Assembly: GCF_006716785.1 (NCBI RefSeq)
Contig: NZ_VFPQ01000003.1
Location: 1-43,922 of the forward strand
From: Thermopolyspora flexuosa
Lineage (GTDB): Bacteria > Actinomycetota > Actinomycetes > Streptosporangiales > Streptosporangiaceae
Length of the DNA: 43,922 nucleotides
Direction of reading: 5' to 3'
The notes beneath the pieces were generated by a model. That model was not told where the DNA came from. It saw only the letters and a program-made list of their open reading frames with translations, and did no database searches. Of this stretch, positions 1-10,210 are shown in pieces. The translations under genes were made by a program, and so were the position numbers. How positions within the stretch are numbered: the first letter of the stretch is position 1; the number at the start of each line of letters is the position of its first letter.

Positions 1-1517
<1,517 letters not shown>

Positions 1518-1637
1518 CGCATACGGAGCATGCGGCATCGCGTGCTCGGTGTGGTGTGTGGTTCGCACTAGAGGCTTGTGTTCGCTGTGTGGTTCTCGAG
1601 CAACAGGCGGCTTTGCCGTTGTTGTTCTTTGGGTGTC

Positions 1638-1756
1638 GTTTCGGTGGTTATGGCGGAAGGGAAACACCCGGTTACATTCCGAACCCGGTAGTTAAGCCTT
1701 CCTGCGCCGATGGTACTGCACCTTGGGGGGTGTGGGAGAGTAGGTCGCTGCCGGAC
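1638..1756 (+). rRNA. rrf: 5S ribosomal RNA
   Basis: A 119-nt gene beginning GTTTCGGTGG and ending near CGCTGCCGGAC. It carries the diagnostic internal segments CCCGGTTACATTCCGAACCC and GCGCCGATGGTACTGC, followed by GGGAGAGTAGG. The two ends can pair to make helix I, with wobbles. The flanking spacer and the two downstream terminators confirm it is the last gene of the rRNA operon. Ends are set by comparison with remembered actinobacterial 5S and could be off by 1-3 nt. Confidence 0.95.
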
Positions 1757-1769
1757 GACTTTATGTGGA

Positions 1770-1810
1770 CGCCCTCAGTCTTTGTGACTGGGGGCGTTCG
1801 CATTTTGTGG
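1770..1810 (+). terminator. Intrinsic terminator 1 of the rRNA operon
   Basis: Eleven-base arms CGCCCTCAGTC (1770-1780) and GACTGGGGGCG (1786-1796) pair with a single G-T wobble around a five-base loop, followed by a short T-rich stretch. It begins 14 nt after the 5S 3' end. Confidence 0.85.
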
Positions 1811-1825
1811 GGTGTTTTTGGTTGT

Positions 1826-1857
1826 GGCTCTGGGGGTTCCCAGAGCCTTTTTTATTT
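1826..1857 (+). terminator. Intrinsic terminator 2 of the rRNA operon
   Basis: A perfect 9-bp stem, GGCTCTGGG (1826-1834) with CCCAGAGCC (1839-1847), has a four-base loop and is followed directly by seven T residues and an AT-rich tail. It is the textbook terminator of the pair and backs up the first. Confidence 0.93.
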
Positions 1858-3879
1858 GATGAGCCAGGTCGGTGTGGTCGCGAGGCGGACTACCGGCCTG
1901 CAGGAGTGCGTGCGCCCATGGATGGTGGGCCGATCGGTCCTGACCAAGCTCTCACCGGCCCCTGCCGGGACTGAACGTTGACCAGGGCATCGGCGCACCA
2001 GGTGGCGCTCCTGCCGGGCCGCAATGCAGGAGGAGGTCCTCGGTCTGAAAGAACCCCGCTAGGCGTTGGATCGCGAGCTCGGCCGGCTCAAGATGCGCAT
2101 GGTGCCACAACCCCGCAGGTCGAAGTGGAGGATCTGAAGACGCAGGAGGCACATTCCGACACGCCCCAGGGCCCGTTCTCGTCCTGCTTCGGGAACTCCC
2201 CAAAGGGATGCTTCGAGCCATGAGGCGTTGGCGTGCGGGTCGATGTGCCGGTCCGTTCAGTGGGGCGGCTGCATCGGCGTTGCAGACGGGTGAAAAAGGT
2301 CAGATCGGCCACTCTGTCAGACTCGGCCACGCTTTCGGGCTCTGCGGGGGCGTCGGCCGTATGCCCGGCATGTGGGGAAGTCGGTTGTCTAGGTCCGCCA
2401 GCAGGTGCCCGTGCTCATGTAGAGGTGCACTCCAAGCTGTGGGTGACGGCTTGGGCGGGTCGCTGTGGTCGACGCCGATGCGCTTCGCCGAGTCGGGGAT
2501 GAGCCGGGCGGGGTTGGACGCGATGCCGTCGGTAGGGATGCCGGGTCATCAACTGTCGATGTCGAAGCGATCGCGTGGCCGGTGTTGCCGTGGACGAGCA
2601 TGTGCGGGCATCCGGAACGGCGCCCTTGGATGTCCTCGATCGTAATGCCGGCAGTGCCGTCCTGTACCGATATCTGCGGTGATGGGAACGCCCGGCCCGT
2701 CGAGGGCTGAGGGCCGACGTGTGCGCTGGCGGTGGGGATCGGTGGATTACCCCTAGGCCGTTTGTTGGGTTCGTGATCGACATTGGTAGCGTGGGGAGGA
2801 ACAGAACGGATGCCCCGTTTGTGGGCGACTGCCCGGGAGGCGTTGTACGACAGCAAACGGATGCGTGGTGCTGAGGCCGACGATCAGTTCACGCGGGGGG
2901 ACGTGTTCGGGGGAAAGAGCTTCAGCGGAACCACGCGGGCGTGTCCCCGTACGCCAACGGGCGCCGGCACCAGCGCGCTACCAACGCCACAACGCTGCTG
3001 GGGTGGCACGTTCCAGGTAGGTCGCCCACTCTTCCTCTCCGGGCTTGGTCGGCTCGACCAAGCCCGCAACGGGTAGGGGTCCGGTCCTCCGCCGCTTAGA
3101 GAAACCCGGCTAGGGCTCGCCGCGGCGGAAGGTGGCTCTCGGCTGCGAGGGCCGGTATTCCCTGCCGGTGTCCCGCGTGGCCTGGCGAAGCGCGAGAACC
3201 TGAAGGAGCATTGGATCGTTCTTCTGTTGTGATCGTCGTCGATCGGGAGAACGCGGGCGGGAGGGAGTCGGGCCTATGACCGAGGTCCTGGTGACGGCCT
3301 GCGGGAGGTGCCGATCGGCGCGTGGTCGGCCTCGCTTCTCGGCATTTGTGTCACTGTCTCGAGACATCTTCGAACCTTTGCCCGGTCGCGGAACGTCCAA
3401 GCAGACGAGACAGCTGGGACTGCTGGTGGAGGAGTGGCGGATGAACGCCGGACGGCCGAAATGTCGTATTCGGTCGCTACCGTTGCCGACGGCGCTCGCG
3501 GCCGTGCCGGGGACCGCCCGGCGGCCGGTCGCCGGCCACCGGCGGCGCGCCGAATGCCCGAGGGTTTCTCGGGTATAGCGGAATAACGACGTTGAACGGA
3601 TATTTGCCTTGCATGTGACGAGGTTTGAGGTACGCGAACATATATCGCTTGCAACTGAGGGCGGGATGGCGGAACCTAGGTGAGGAGGCGGTCGATAAGA
3701 ACAATCGCAGGGAAGTGCTTGGGTGTCGTTTGACCGGGTCCAGGGCGCGATTTCGGGACGATAACAAGGCTCTCGTTTTCTGCTCTGGCGTGTCGCGTGG
3801 CCGGAGCCGAATCGTCGGTTAACGTCCTTATTGGTGGGACAAGGTGAATGCGGCCGGTTCTCGTGGAAAGGACGAGTCA
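1858..3879. other. Gene-poor region between the rRNA operon and the sepF-like gene
   Basis: About 2 kb in which no reading frame on either strand gives a protein I recognise. Frames are short, rich in Arg/Ser/Pro/Thr and interrupted, and the DNA looks less GC-biased at third positions than the genes further on. A perfect inverted repeat sits at 3041-3065. Some stretches, such as the Cys-x2-Cys coding piece near 2360, might be decayed coding DNA, but I cannot assign a family. The last 250 bases should hold the sepF promoter. I could not pick a convincing -35/-10 pair. Confidence 0.5.
3041..3065. repeat. Perfect 11-bp inverted repeat with 3-nt loop
   Basis: GGGCTTGGTCG (3041-3051), loop GCT, CGACCAAGCCC (3055-3065). 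No T tract follows on either strand, so it is not a clear intrinsic terminator. There is no recognisable gene beside it. It could be an old terminator, a protein-binding palindrome or a mobile-element end. Confidence 0.55.
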
Positions 3880-4272
3880 ATGGGGGCAGTACGTAAGGTG
3901 GCCAACTACCTTGGCCTCGGCGTGGTCGAACCGTACAGTGACGATGAATACGACGACGTCGAGTACGAGGACGACTGGATGCCCGCTTCGGAACGGGCGG
4001 CCCGGCGGTGGCAGCAGGCGCAGGACGAGAGCGAGCCTGCGCGCATTGTGATGGTCCGGCCGCGGAAGTATGACGACGCGCTCACGGTGGGTCAGCATTT
4101 CCGCGAGGGCTGTGCCGTGGTCATGGACGTGGCGGGCATGGCCACCGCCGAGGCCACGCGCATGGTGGACTTCGCGGCAGGACTCGCATACGGCTGCGAT
4201 GGCCGTATCGAGCGCATTGCGGACAAGATCTTCCTGCTGGCCCCGGCGGAGATCGAGGTCTCCGTCATCTGA
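3880..4272 (+). CDS. sepF: SepF-family cell division protein (short paralogue)
   Basis: The 130-aa product matches SepF/YlmF, the FtsZ-binding protein that anchors the Z ring to the membrane. Residues 1-13 (MGAVRKVANYLGL) form the amphipathic membrane-targeting helix. An acidic linker with many Asp/Glu/Tyr follows (20-50). Residues 55-130 are the SepF core, with RPRKYDDALTVGQHFREG and MVDFAAGLAYGCDGRIERI, ending IFLLAPAEIEVSV. I chose the ATG at 3880 because GGAAAGGA sits 7 nt upstream; an upstream in-frame ATG at 3844 lacks such a site. Actinobacterial SepF in the dcw cluster is usually about 150-220 aa with a longer linker. This copy is short and has no ftsZ or ylm neighbours, so it is probably one of the extra SepF-like proteins rather than the main one. 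Confidence 0.88.
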   Translation: MGAVRKVANYLGLGVVEPYSDDEYDDVEYEDDWMPASERAARRWQQAQDESEPARIVMVRPRKYDDALTVGQHFREGCAVVMDVAGMATAEATRMVDFAAGLAYGCDGRIERIADKIFLLAPAEIEVSVI

Positions 4273-5308
4273 CGCGGAAACACTGCGCCATGCTCGGATC
4301 GCTCGGCATGACGATTGCGCGGCGGGAATGTTCCCGGCTCGCCGCGGAATGGTGCATGCCGTGGCGATCGGGGAGCGGATGCGGTATTCGCCGTACCCGC
4401 CGTCGCGGTTGTCCATGGAAAAGCCCCCTTCACGGACAACCTTCTGGTCGTCGGCAAGGTAGGGCCATTCCGCAGGCGCTCCGTCGTCGTCCCCCATCCC
4501 TCACAGCGCGCCGTTTCCCCGAACGGCGCACCGCCGCTCCCGGCCGGGTGTCCAGGACGCCGTCCCGCGCCCACGGACGCGTTTCTGGGCGGGTTTTCTC
4601 CCGGTCCGGGGATGTCCCCCTTCACGTGGCGTCTCGGCCGTCGTAGCACCCGTCGGCCGGGAACCGCCCGTCCGGCGCTGCGGTGTTCCCCGCCTCGGCG
4701 CCCGTAGCGCGTCACAACGCCGCACGCCGGACCGGATGTCCCGTCACGGGGCTCGTGCGCCTTGGCTTCGCCCCATGGCCTCGTCGCCGGGCTTGGCCGC
4801 GCGCCGGCGGAGGCCCGACATCTCCTCTGCGCGGCCTCCTGGCGGTTGTCCCGCCCATCGGTGGTGTCGACCGTGCCGGTAGAAGCGCGGTCCGGGCGGG
4901 CACTCGTTTCGCGCCCGCTCGCGGTGCTCCACAGCGAATCCTGAGGTGGCAGGGCGGTCACGAGGCCGCCGTCCTGTCGTGATCACGTCGCAGGGCCGAC
5001 CTCGCCGTCGTGCACGCGCGGCGCGCAGGCCCGGGACGGTGCGGCAGGCAACCCGTAGCGCCGAGGACGGCCGGGGCGTTCGGCTCCTGGAGCGCGGCCG
5101 GAGACATGCGTCCCGCTGCAGCCGATCGAGACGACGCCACCGGCCGCCGAAGGACCGTTCCACCGCGTCTCGAACAACGCCGCACCGGCCGTCCTGCCCT
5201 GTGCCGTACGCCGCCGGGCGGCATCGCGACCCGGCAGCACGTGGGCGGCCGAAGACATGCCGAGCCGGCCGTGGCGCTCGTCTCCGGCCGGACCGGTACG
5301 GCGGGGCG
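4273..5308. other. Gene-free region downstream of the sepF-like gene
   Basis: About 1 kb of GC-rich DNA without a frame I believe codes for protein. Long open frames exist on both strands, but they are Arg/Pro/Ala-rich and resemble no family. A minus-strand ATG near 4415 has a G-rich sequence upstream, but its frame would run antisense through sepF. No terminator with a T tract was seen. Confidence 0.5.
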
Positions 5309-6652
5309 TCAGGCGGCGCGGGGGCCGCGGCGCAGCAGGCGGCAGAGCTCGGCGAGGTCGCGTTCGGCGGCCTCGGCGCGCCTGGTGGACTCCCGGGCGT
5401 ACTCGTGCAGGGCGAACACGGCCCGGTCGGCGAGTTCGCGCAGCTCGCTGAGCTGCTTGCCGACCAGGGCGGCCTCGGCCTCCTCGCGTCGGCGGCGACG
5501 CAACAGCAACAGGCCCGCCCCGCCGCCGGCGAGCACGGCAAGGAGGGCGAGCCACAGCGTGAGCGCGAACGACAGGCCCAGCAGGACCACGGCGACGCCG
5601 ATCAGCGCCTGGGGCAGCCACGTCGGGTACGGCTCGGGCGGCACCGCGCGGGCGCGGATGCGACTCTCGGCCTCCATGATCGAATCCGGGTCGGGGCCAT
5701 CCGGGCGCAGCGTGATCGGGTGGCCCATGATGGGCACGGTGACCTCGGCCGGAGGCATCGCGCGGGTCGCGGCGGCCAGCTCCTCGGCGGCCTGCCGGAT
5801 CACCGGCGCGGCGACGTGCAGGGCGAGCGCGGCGAGCCGCGGGTCGGAATTCGGCTGCAGGTCCTCGAGCAGGTGGTCGTTGAGCGAGCTCAGCGGGCCG
5901 GTGTGCGCGCTCGGGTTGATGAGGGAGCGCAGCACCTCGAGCGGCTCGGTCTCCGGCCACATGCCCGAACCCCGCCAGCCGGTCGGCGGGTGGGCCGGCG
6001 GGTCGGCGGGCTTGCGCGGCGAGGTGATCTCGGTGCACCGGGCACGCAGCCGGGCGAGCCGGTCCGCGGCGTACGCGGGCCGCTGGAGCGCCGGAAGCTC
6101 CGCCAGCTCGGGGAAGTCGAGCAGCGACGGCGGGATCACGACCTTCGGCTCGCCGGGCAGCAGCGCCTTGAGCCAGCGTTCCGGCTCACACTCGTGCGGG
6201 TTCGCCACCGCGTCGAGCCGGCGCAGCACGAAGATCTTCCCGGCCGGGCCGTACGCGCCCCGGGCGGCCGCCACCCACACCGCGCGCTGGCCCGGCAGCA
6301 CCGGGCGGTCCGCGGCCAGGTCGCCGAACGCGGTGGCGAGCCAGGATGCGTGGACCCGGTCGCCCTGTCCGGCGAGGGCGAGGGCGAGGCACAGGAACAG
6401 CGCCGTCTTCCCCTCGTCGTGCCGGGCGGCGCGGGTGAGCGCGTCGAGCGCGTCCTCACCGTCGATGATCTGGATCAGGGCGTCGATGGCGGGCGCGAGC
6501 CAGTAGCCCGGCACGTCCGTGACACCGGGCGCCGGTTTCGGGGCGGTGCCATCGGCGACCAGGTGGACGAGGAGCTCCTCCGCGTAGCGGTGAAGCTCCG
6601 TGGCGTCGATGAGCCCTGATAGGTCGGGGCCGGCGGTCAGGTCCATGCTCAC
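5309..6652 (-). CDS. Conserved hypothetical membrane-anchored protein
   Basis: The product is 447 aa and I do not recognise the family. Residues 1-340 are soluble and largely helical. They hold an early segment rich in Leu/Ala, resembling a DUF4192-like or other actinobacterial accessory protein without matching one, and a Pro-rich stretch near 213-225. Residues 345-384 form two closely spaced hydrophobic segments, a probable membrane hairpin, followed by a run of five Arg at 385-389. The tail (390-440) is a charged heptad-like helix, probably a coiled coil. The GTG at 6652 is preferred over the ATG two codons later because GGGGAG lies 7 nt upstream. It stands alone, with argS downstream-facing on the same strand but 157 nt away. 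No function is proposed. Confidence 0.75.
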   Translation of the reverse strand: MSMDLTAGPDLSGLIDATELHRYAEELLVHLVADGTAPKPAPGVTDVPGYWLAPAIDALIQIIDGEDALDALTRAARHDEGKTALFLCLALALAGQGDRVHASWLATAFGDLAADRPVLPGQRAVWVAAARGAYGPAGKIFVLRRLDAVANPHECEPERWLKALLPGEPKVVIPPSLLDFPELAELPALQRPAYAADRLARLRARCTEITSPRKPADPPAHPPTGWRGSGMWPETEPLEVLRSLINPSAHTGPLSSLNDHLLEDLQPNSDPRLAALALHVAAPVIRQAAEELAAATRAMPPAEVTVPIMGHPITLRPDGPDPDSIMEAESRIRARAVPPEPYPTWLPQALIGVAVVLLGLSFALTLWLALLAVLAGGGAGLLLLRRRRREEAEAALVGKQLSELRELADRAVFALHEYARESTRRAEAAERDLAELCRLLRRGPRAA

Positions 6653-6809
6653 GCTGAAGCTCCCCGAGGAGTGACGGAAGGCCCGCGTGGACCGGGATCG
6701 GCGGACGCTCCCAATGACCGCGCTAAGCCTAAGCCTTTGTCAGCGGAAATTCTCGTAAGCCACGCCGTTCGGGCCCCGTTCCCTTTGTCACGGACCTCCC
6801 AAACATCCA

Positions 6810-8537
6810 TCACATGCGCTCCGGCACCTCGATACCGAGCAGGTCCAGCCCCTGCAGCAGCACCCGCAGGGTGAGCGCGGAGAGCGCGAGCCGCGACTCG
6901 CGCACCGCGGGGTCCTCGGCGGTGAGGACCGGGCAGCTCTCGTAGAAGCCGGTGAACGCCTGGGCGAGCTCGAACAGGAAGGTGCAGAGCCGGTGCGGCT
7001 CGGACGCCTCGGCGACCTTCTCCACGACCGAGGGGTATCCGAGCAGGGTGAGCGCGAGCGCGCGCTCGGCCGGCTCGCCGAGCCGGATCGCACCGGTGGC
7101 CTGCTCCGGGTCGATCCCGCCCTTGCGGAAGATCGAGCGGATGCGGGCGGTGGCGTACTGCAGGTACGGGCCGGTGTTGCCGGTGAGCGCGAGCATGCGG
7201 TCGAAGTCGAAGACGTACTCGCTGTCGTGGCTCACCGACAGGTCGGCGTACTTGACCGCGCCGATGCCGACCTTCCGCGCGATCTCCTTGCGGGTCTCCG
7301 GGTCGTACCCGCGGTCGGCGATCACCGCCTCGGCCCGCTCGACCGCCTCCTCGAGCAGCTCGGACAGCTTGATCGACTTACCCGACCGGGTACGGAAGAT
7401 CTTGCCGTCCTCGCCGAGCACGTTGCCGATCTGCACGTGCTCGGCGCGCACGTCGTCGGTGAGCCATCCGGCCATGCGCGCGGTGGCGAACACCATCTGG
7501 AAGTGCAGCGCCTGGGTGGCGCCGACCACGTAGAGGATGCGGTCGGCCTTGAGCTCGCGCACCCGGTACCGGATCGCCGCCAGGTCGGTGGTGGCGTAGC
7601 CGTACCCGCCGTCGCTCTTGCGGATGATGAGCGGAAGCGGCTGGTCGTCCCGGCCGGTGAAGCCCGGCGGGAAGACGCACAGCGCCCCGTCGCTGATCCG
7701 CGCGATCCCGGCACGCTCCAACTCGTCGCAGACGTCGGCGAGCATGGGGTTGTACATGCTCTCGCCGGCGATGTGCTCGTCGGTGAGCGTGACGCCGAGC
7801 TCGCGGTAGATCTGGTTGAAGTAACGCTTGCTGTGCTCGATGAACTCGTGCCACAGCCGCATGCTCTCCGGGTCGCCGCCCTGCAGCAGCGGCACCCGGC
7901 GGCGCGCCCGCTCCTCGAAGGCCGGGTCGGTGTCGAACTTGTGCCGGGCCTCCTGGTAGAAGGCGTTGCCGTCGCCGGAGGCGAGGCGGCGCAGCGCCTC
8001 CTCCTCGCCGACGTCGAGCAGGTGCTCCATGAGCATGCCGAACGGCGTGCCCCAGTCACCGAGGTGGTTCTGCCGGATCACGTGGTCGCCCACGTGCTCG
8101 TGGACCCGGGCGAGCGCGTCGCCGACGATCGTGGTGCGCAGGTGGCCGACGTGCATCTCCTTGGCCGCGTTCGGCGCGGAGTAGTCGATCACCACGGTCT
8201 GCGGCGCCCGGCGCGCGACGCCGAGCGCCTCGTCGTCGCGCATCGCCTCGGCCTGACCCGCGATCCACGTGTCGGCGAGGGTGAGGTTGACGAAGCCGGG
8301 ACCGCTCACCTCGACGCCGGCGCACACGTCCGCGACGTCGAGCGCGTCCACGAGGGCCTGGGCGACGTCCCTGGGCGCCCGTCGCAGCCGCTTCGCCAGG
8401 CTCAGCGCGACGTTCGCCTGGTAGTCGGCGAACTGCGACGGCCGGATCAGCGGATCGGCGTCGGCGTACTCCGGGCCGAACGCGGCGCCGAGCGCACGCT
8501 GGACGCGTTCGGTGAGCACGACTTGCGGGTCGACCAT
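6810..8537 (-). CDS. argS: Arginyl-tRNA synthetase
   Basis: A class I aminoacyl-tRNA synthetase of 575 aa that charges tRNA-Arg with arginine using ATP in the cytoplasm. The HIGH signature is HVGH at 129-132, preceded by the ArgRS hallmark DYSAPNAAKEMHVGHLRTT. The KMSKS region is the degenerate GKIFRTRSGKSIKL near 377-390, as in other actinobacterial ArgRS. The N-terminal Add-1 domain (1-110) and the C-terminal DALR anticodon-binding domain (about 455-575, with NTGPYLQYATARI at its start) are both present, so the gene is full length. ATG at 8537 has AAGGAG 5 nt upstream. It lies 194 nt downstream of plsX on the same strand. This is an essential gene, and no T-box is visible upstream. Confidence 0.98.
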   Translation of the reverse strand: MVDPQVVLTERVQRALGAAFGPEYADADPLIRPSQFADYQANVALSLAKRLRRAPRDVAQALVDALDVADVCAGVEVSGPGFVNLTLADTWIAGQAEAMRDDEALGVARRAPQTVVIDYSAPNAAKEMHVGHLRTTIVGDALARVHEHVGDHVIRQNHLGDWGTPFGMLMEHLLDVGEEEALRRLASGDGNAFYQEARHKFDTDPAFEERARRRVPLLQGGDPESMRLWHEFIEHSKRYFNQIYRELGVTLTDEHIAGESMYNPMLADVCDELERAGIARISDGALCVFPPGFTGRDDQPLPLIIRKSDGGYGYATTDLAAIRYRVRELKADRILYVVGATQALHFQMVFATARMAGWLTDDVRAEHVQIGNVLGEDGKIFRTRSGKSIKLSELLEEAVERAEAVIADRGYDPETRKEIARKVGIGAVKYADLSVSHDSEYVFDFDRMLALTGNTGPYLQYATARIRSIFRKGGIDPEQATGAIRLGEPAERALALTLLGYPSVVEKVAEASEPHRLCTFLFELAQAFTGFYESCPVLTAEDPAVRESRLALSALTLRVLLQGLDLLGIEVPERM

Positions 8538-8731
8538 GAACTCTCCTTGGCGGCCGTGGAGGCGCGACGTGCCGTGATCGCCGCATGCCCCCTGGCTCGA
8601 TCACGTTCTTCCAGCCTATCGATGAATCGAGGCCGTATCCCCATTATCGGCCCCGGCCGGGTCCGGCCGCACCGAAGCGGGAGAGCCTGTGGACAACCGC
8701 ACGCCGAGCCGCGGAAACGTCGCCCGGTACG

Positions 8732-9751
8732 TCACCAGAGCCGGTGGTGCGGGCGGGAGGCGGCGAGCCGCTCCCCGATGCGGGCCACCACGCCCCGCGC
8801 CGCGAGCGAGGCGGCGAGCGCGCAGGCCGAGGCGATGGCGGGGGCCTTCGACGCGCCGTGCGCGATCACCACGGTGCCGTTGAGGCCGAGCAGTACGGCG
8901 CCGCCGTACTGCTCCGGGTCGAGCCGGCGCGCCAGGCGGCGCAGCGCCCCGCGCTGCAGCACCGCGCCGAGCCGGGCCGGGCGGCTCGCGGCGATCGCCT
9001 CGCGCAGCTCGGTGAGCGTGTAGCGCACGCTGCCCTCCATCGTCTTCAGCGCCACGTTCCCGGTGAACCCGTCGGTGACGATCACGTTCACCTTGCCGGT
9101 GAGCAGGTCGTGGCCCTCGACGTTCCCGGCGAAGTCGAGGCCGGGGGTGGTGGCGAGCAGCTCGTGCGCGCGGCGCGTCACCTTGTTCCCCTTCTCGGTC
9201 TCGCTGCCGATGGTGAGCAACCCGACCCGGGGGTGCGGCATGCCGAGCGCGGTCTCCGCGTACGCCGCGCCGAGCTGGGCGAACTGCACGAGCATCTCGG
9301 GCTTGACGTCGGCGGTGGCGCCCGCGTCGAGCAGCACCGTCGGCTCCGGCAGCGTGGGCAGGGTGACCGCGATCGCGGGCCGCAGCACCCCCGGCTGGCC
9401 GCGCAGCCGCAGCCGCCCGGTGGCCACCACGGCCGCGGTGGAGCCCGCCGAGACCACGGCCGCCGCGTCGCCGCGCCGTACCAGGTGGCAGGCGACCGCC
9501 ACGCTGGACCGGGGGCGGCGCAGCGTGGCGAGCGCGCCCTCGTCCATGCCCACCGTCTGCTCGGCGCGCACGATGGGGATCTCGTCGGTGGCGCCATGGG
9601 CCGCGAGCGCCTCGTAGATGGGCCGGGGCTGGCCGACGAGCACGACGCGAACGCCGAGTTCCCGGGTGGCGCGCACGGCTCCCGCGACCAGCTCGTGTGG
9701 GGCGTGATCCCCGCCCATCGCGTCGAGCGCTACGGGCGGGGTGTCAGGCAA
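8732..9751 (-). CDS. plsX: Phosphate acyltransferase PlsX
   Basis: A 339-aa PlsX, the peripheral membrane enzyme that turns acyl-ACP and phosphate into acyl-phosphate, the acyl donor for PlsY at the start of phospholipid synthesis. The N-terminus VALDAMGGDHAP is the family signature. VSAGSTAAVV (about 100-109), DAGATADVKPEML, GNVEGHDLL and VTDGFTGNVALK follow in the expected order. The start is unusual: the only in-frame codon aligned with the family N-terminus is TTG at 9751, preceded by GAGG 7 nt upstream. That GAGG lies in the last codons of a six-codon ORF (9756-9776), so translation may be coupled. In many bacteria plsX sits with rpmF and fab genes. Here it is followed by argS. Confidence 0.96.
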   Translation of the reverse strand: MPDTPPVALDAMGGDHAPHELVAGAVRATRELGVRVVLVGQPRPIYEALAAHGATDEIPIVRAEQTVGMDEGALATLRRPRSSVAVACHLVRRGDAAAVVSAGSTAAVVATGRLRLRGQPGVLRPAIAVTLPTLPEPTVLLDAGATADVKPEMLVQFAQLGAAYAETALGMPHPRVGLLTIGSETEKGNKVTRRAHELLATTPGLDFAGNVEGHDLLTGKVNVIVTDGFTGNVALKTMEGSVRYTLTELREAIAASRPARLGAVLQRGALRRLARRLDPEQYGGAVLLGLNGTVVIAHGASKAPAIASACALAASLAARGVVARIGERLAASRPHHRLW

Positions 9752-9755
9752 TCGG

Positions 9756-9776
9756 TCACCTCGGTGGCCACGGCAT
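9756..9776 (-). CDS. Six-codon leader ORF overlapping the plsX ribosome-binding site
   Basis: ATG at 9776 begins a frame reading MPWPPR and then TGA. It has a strong AAAGGAG immediately upstream (one base spacing to the ATG). Its stop TGA overlaps the GAGG that serves the TTG start of plsX four bases further on. This layout fits a reinitiation or coupling leader for a weak start codon. It is seen in the sequence only and could be coincidental. Confidence 0.35.
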   Translation of the reverse strand: MPWPPR

Positions 9777-10210
9777 GCTCCTTTCGCGGGTTTGGGGCGT
9801 CCGGATCGACGCCCTCCGCCGCCCGCTCACGCATGGTAAGCGGCGTCGGCCACGGGCGTGCCTCTTGGTGAGGCCCGTGGGAGTGTCGGGCCTCGCGCGG
9901 TGAATGCGGGCGTAGGGGACGCCGGGCGCTTGCTGGGCGGTTGCGCTCAGACCGGGGCGAGCGTTGTAGTGGGTGCTATACAGAAAGCAGAGGACAGGTT
10001 CGAACGACGGAAAAGGGGGGTGATGTGCGGCAGGTGTTGGACGTTCGGAGACCGCGCCGTATCGTCGCGCGTGCCGCCGGATGTGGCAACCAGGCGGTCG
10101 CGCGTACGGCGGGCCGGGGACGCGCCCGGCGTGGCCCGCGTCGTCACGCCGCGGTGGAACCGCCGCCATCCCCCGAGGCGCCGCCGCTGCGGGCGGCGCC
10201 ACTCGACCGG
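9777..10210. other. Intergenic region upstream of plsX
   Basis: About 430 bases with no believable gene on either strand. The segment near 9965-10020 is less GC-rich (GTAGTGGGTGCTATACAG), and on the minus strand it offers a TATAGC hexamer that could be a -10 for plsX. A GGTTCGAAC near 9998 looks like a tRNA T-arm, but no cloverleaf can be folded around it. Confidence 0.4.

Noticed and set aside
3110..3880. Minus-strand frame of 256 codons upstream of sepF
   Set aside because: Composition is erratic, there is no family resemblance, and it lies over the probable sepF promoter.
3877..4497. Minus-strand frame of about 200 codons over sepF, with an ATG near 4415 that has a G-rich site upstream
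   Set aside because: It would be antisense to a clear SepF gene, matches nothing, and only its first 40 codons avoid overlap. A very short peptide cannot be excluded but is not supported.
8585..9871. Plus-strand frame of 428 codons over plsX
   Set aside because: It is the antisense of plsX; the minus-strand reading is a textbook enzyme.
9960..10012. tRNA-like GGTTCGAAC
   Set aside because: No acceptor, D-arm or anticodon arm can be folded around it.
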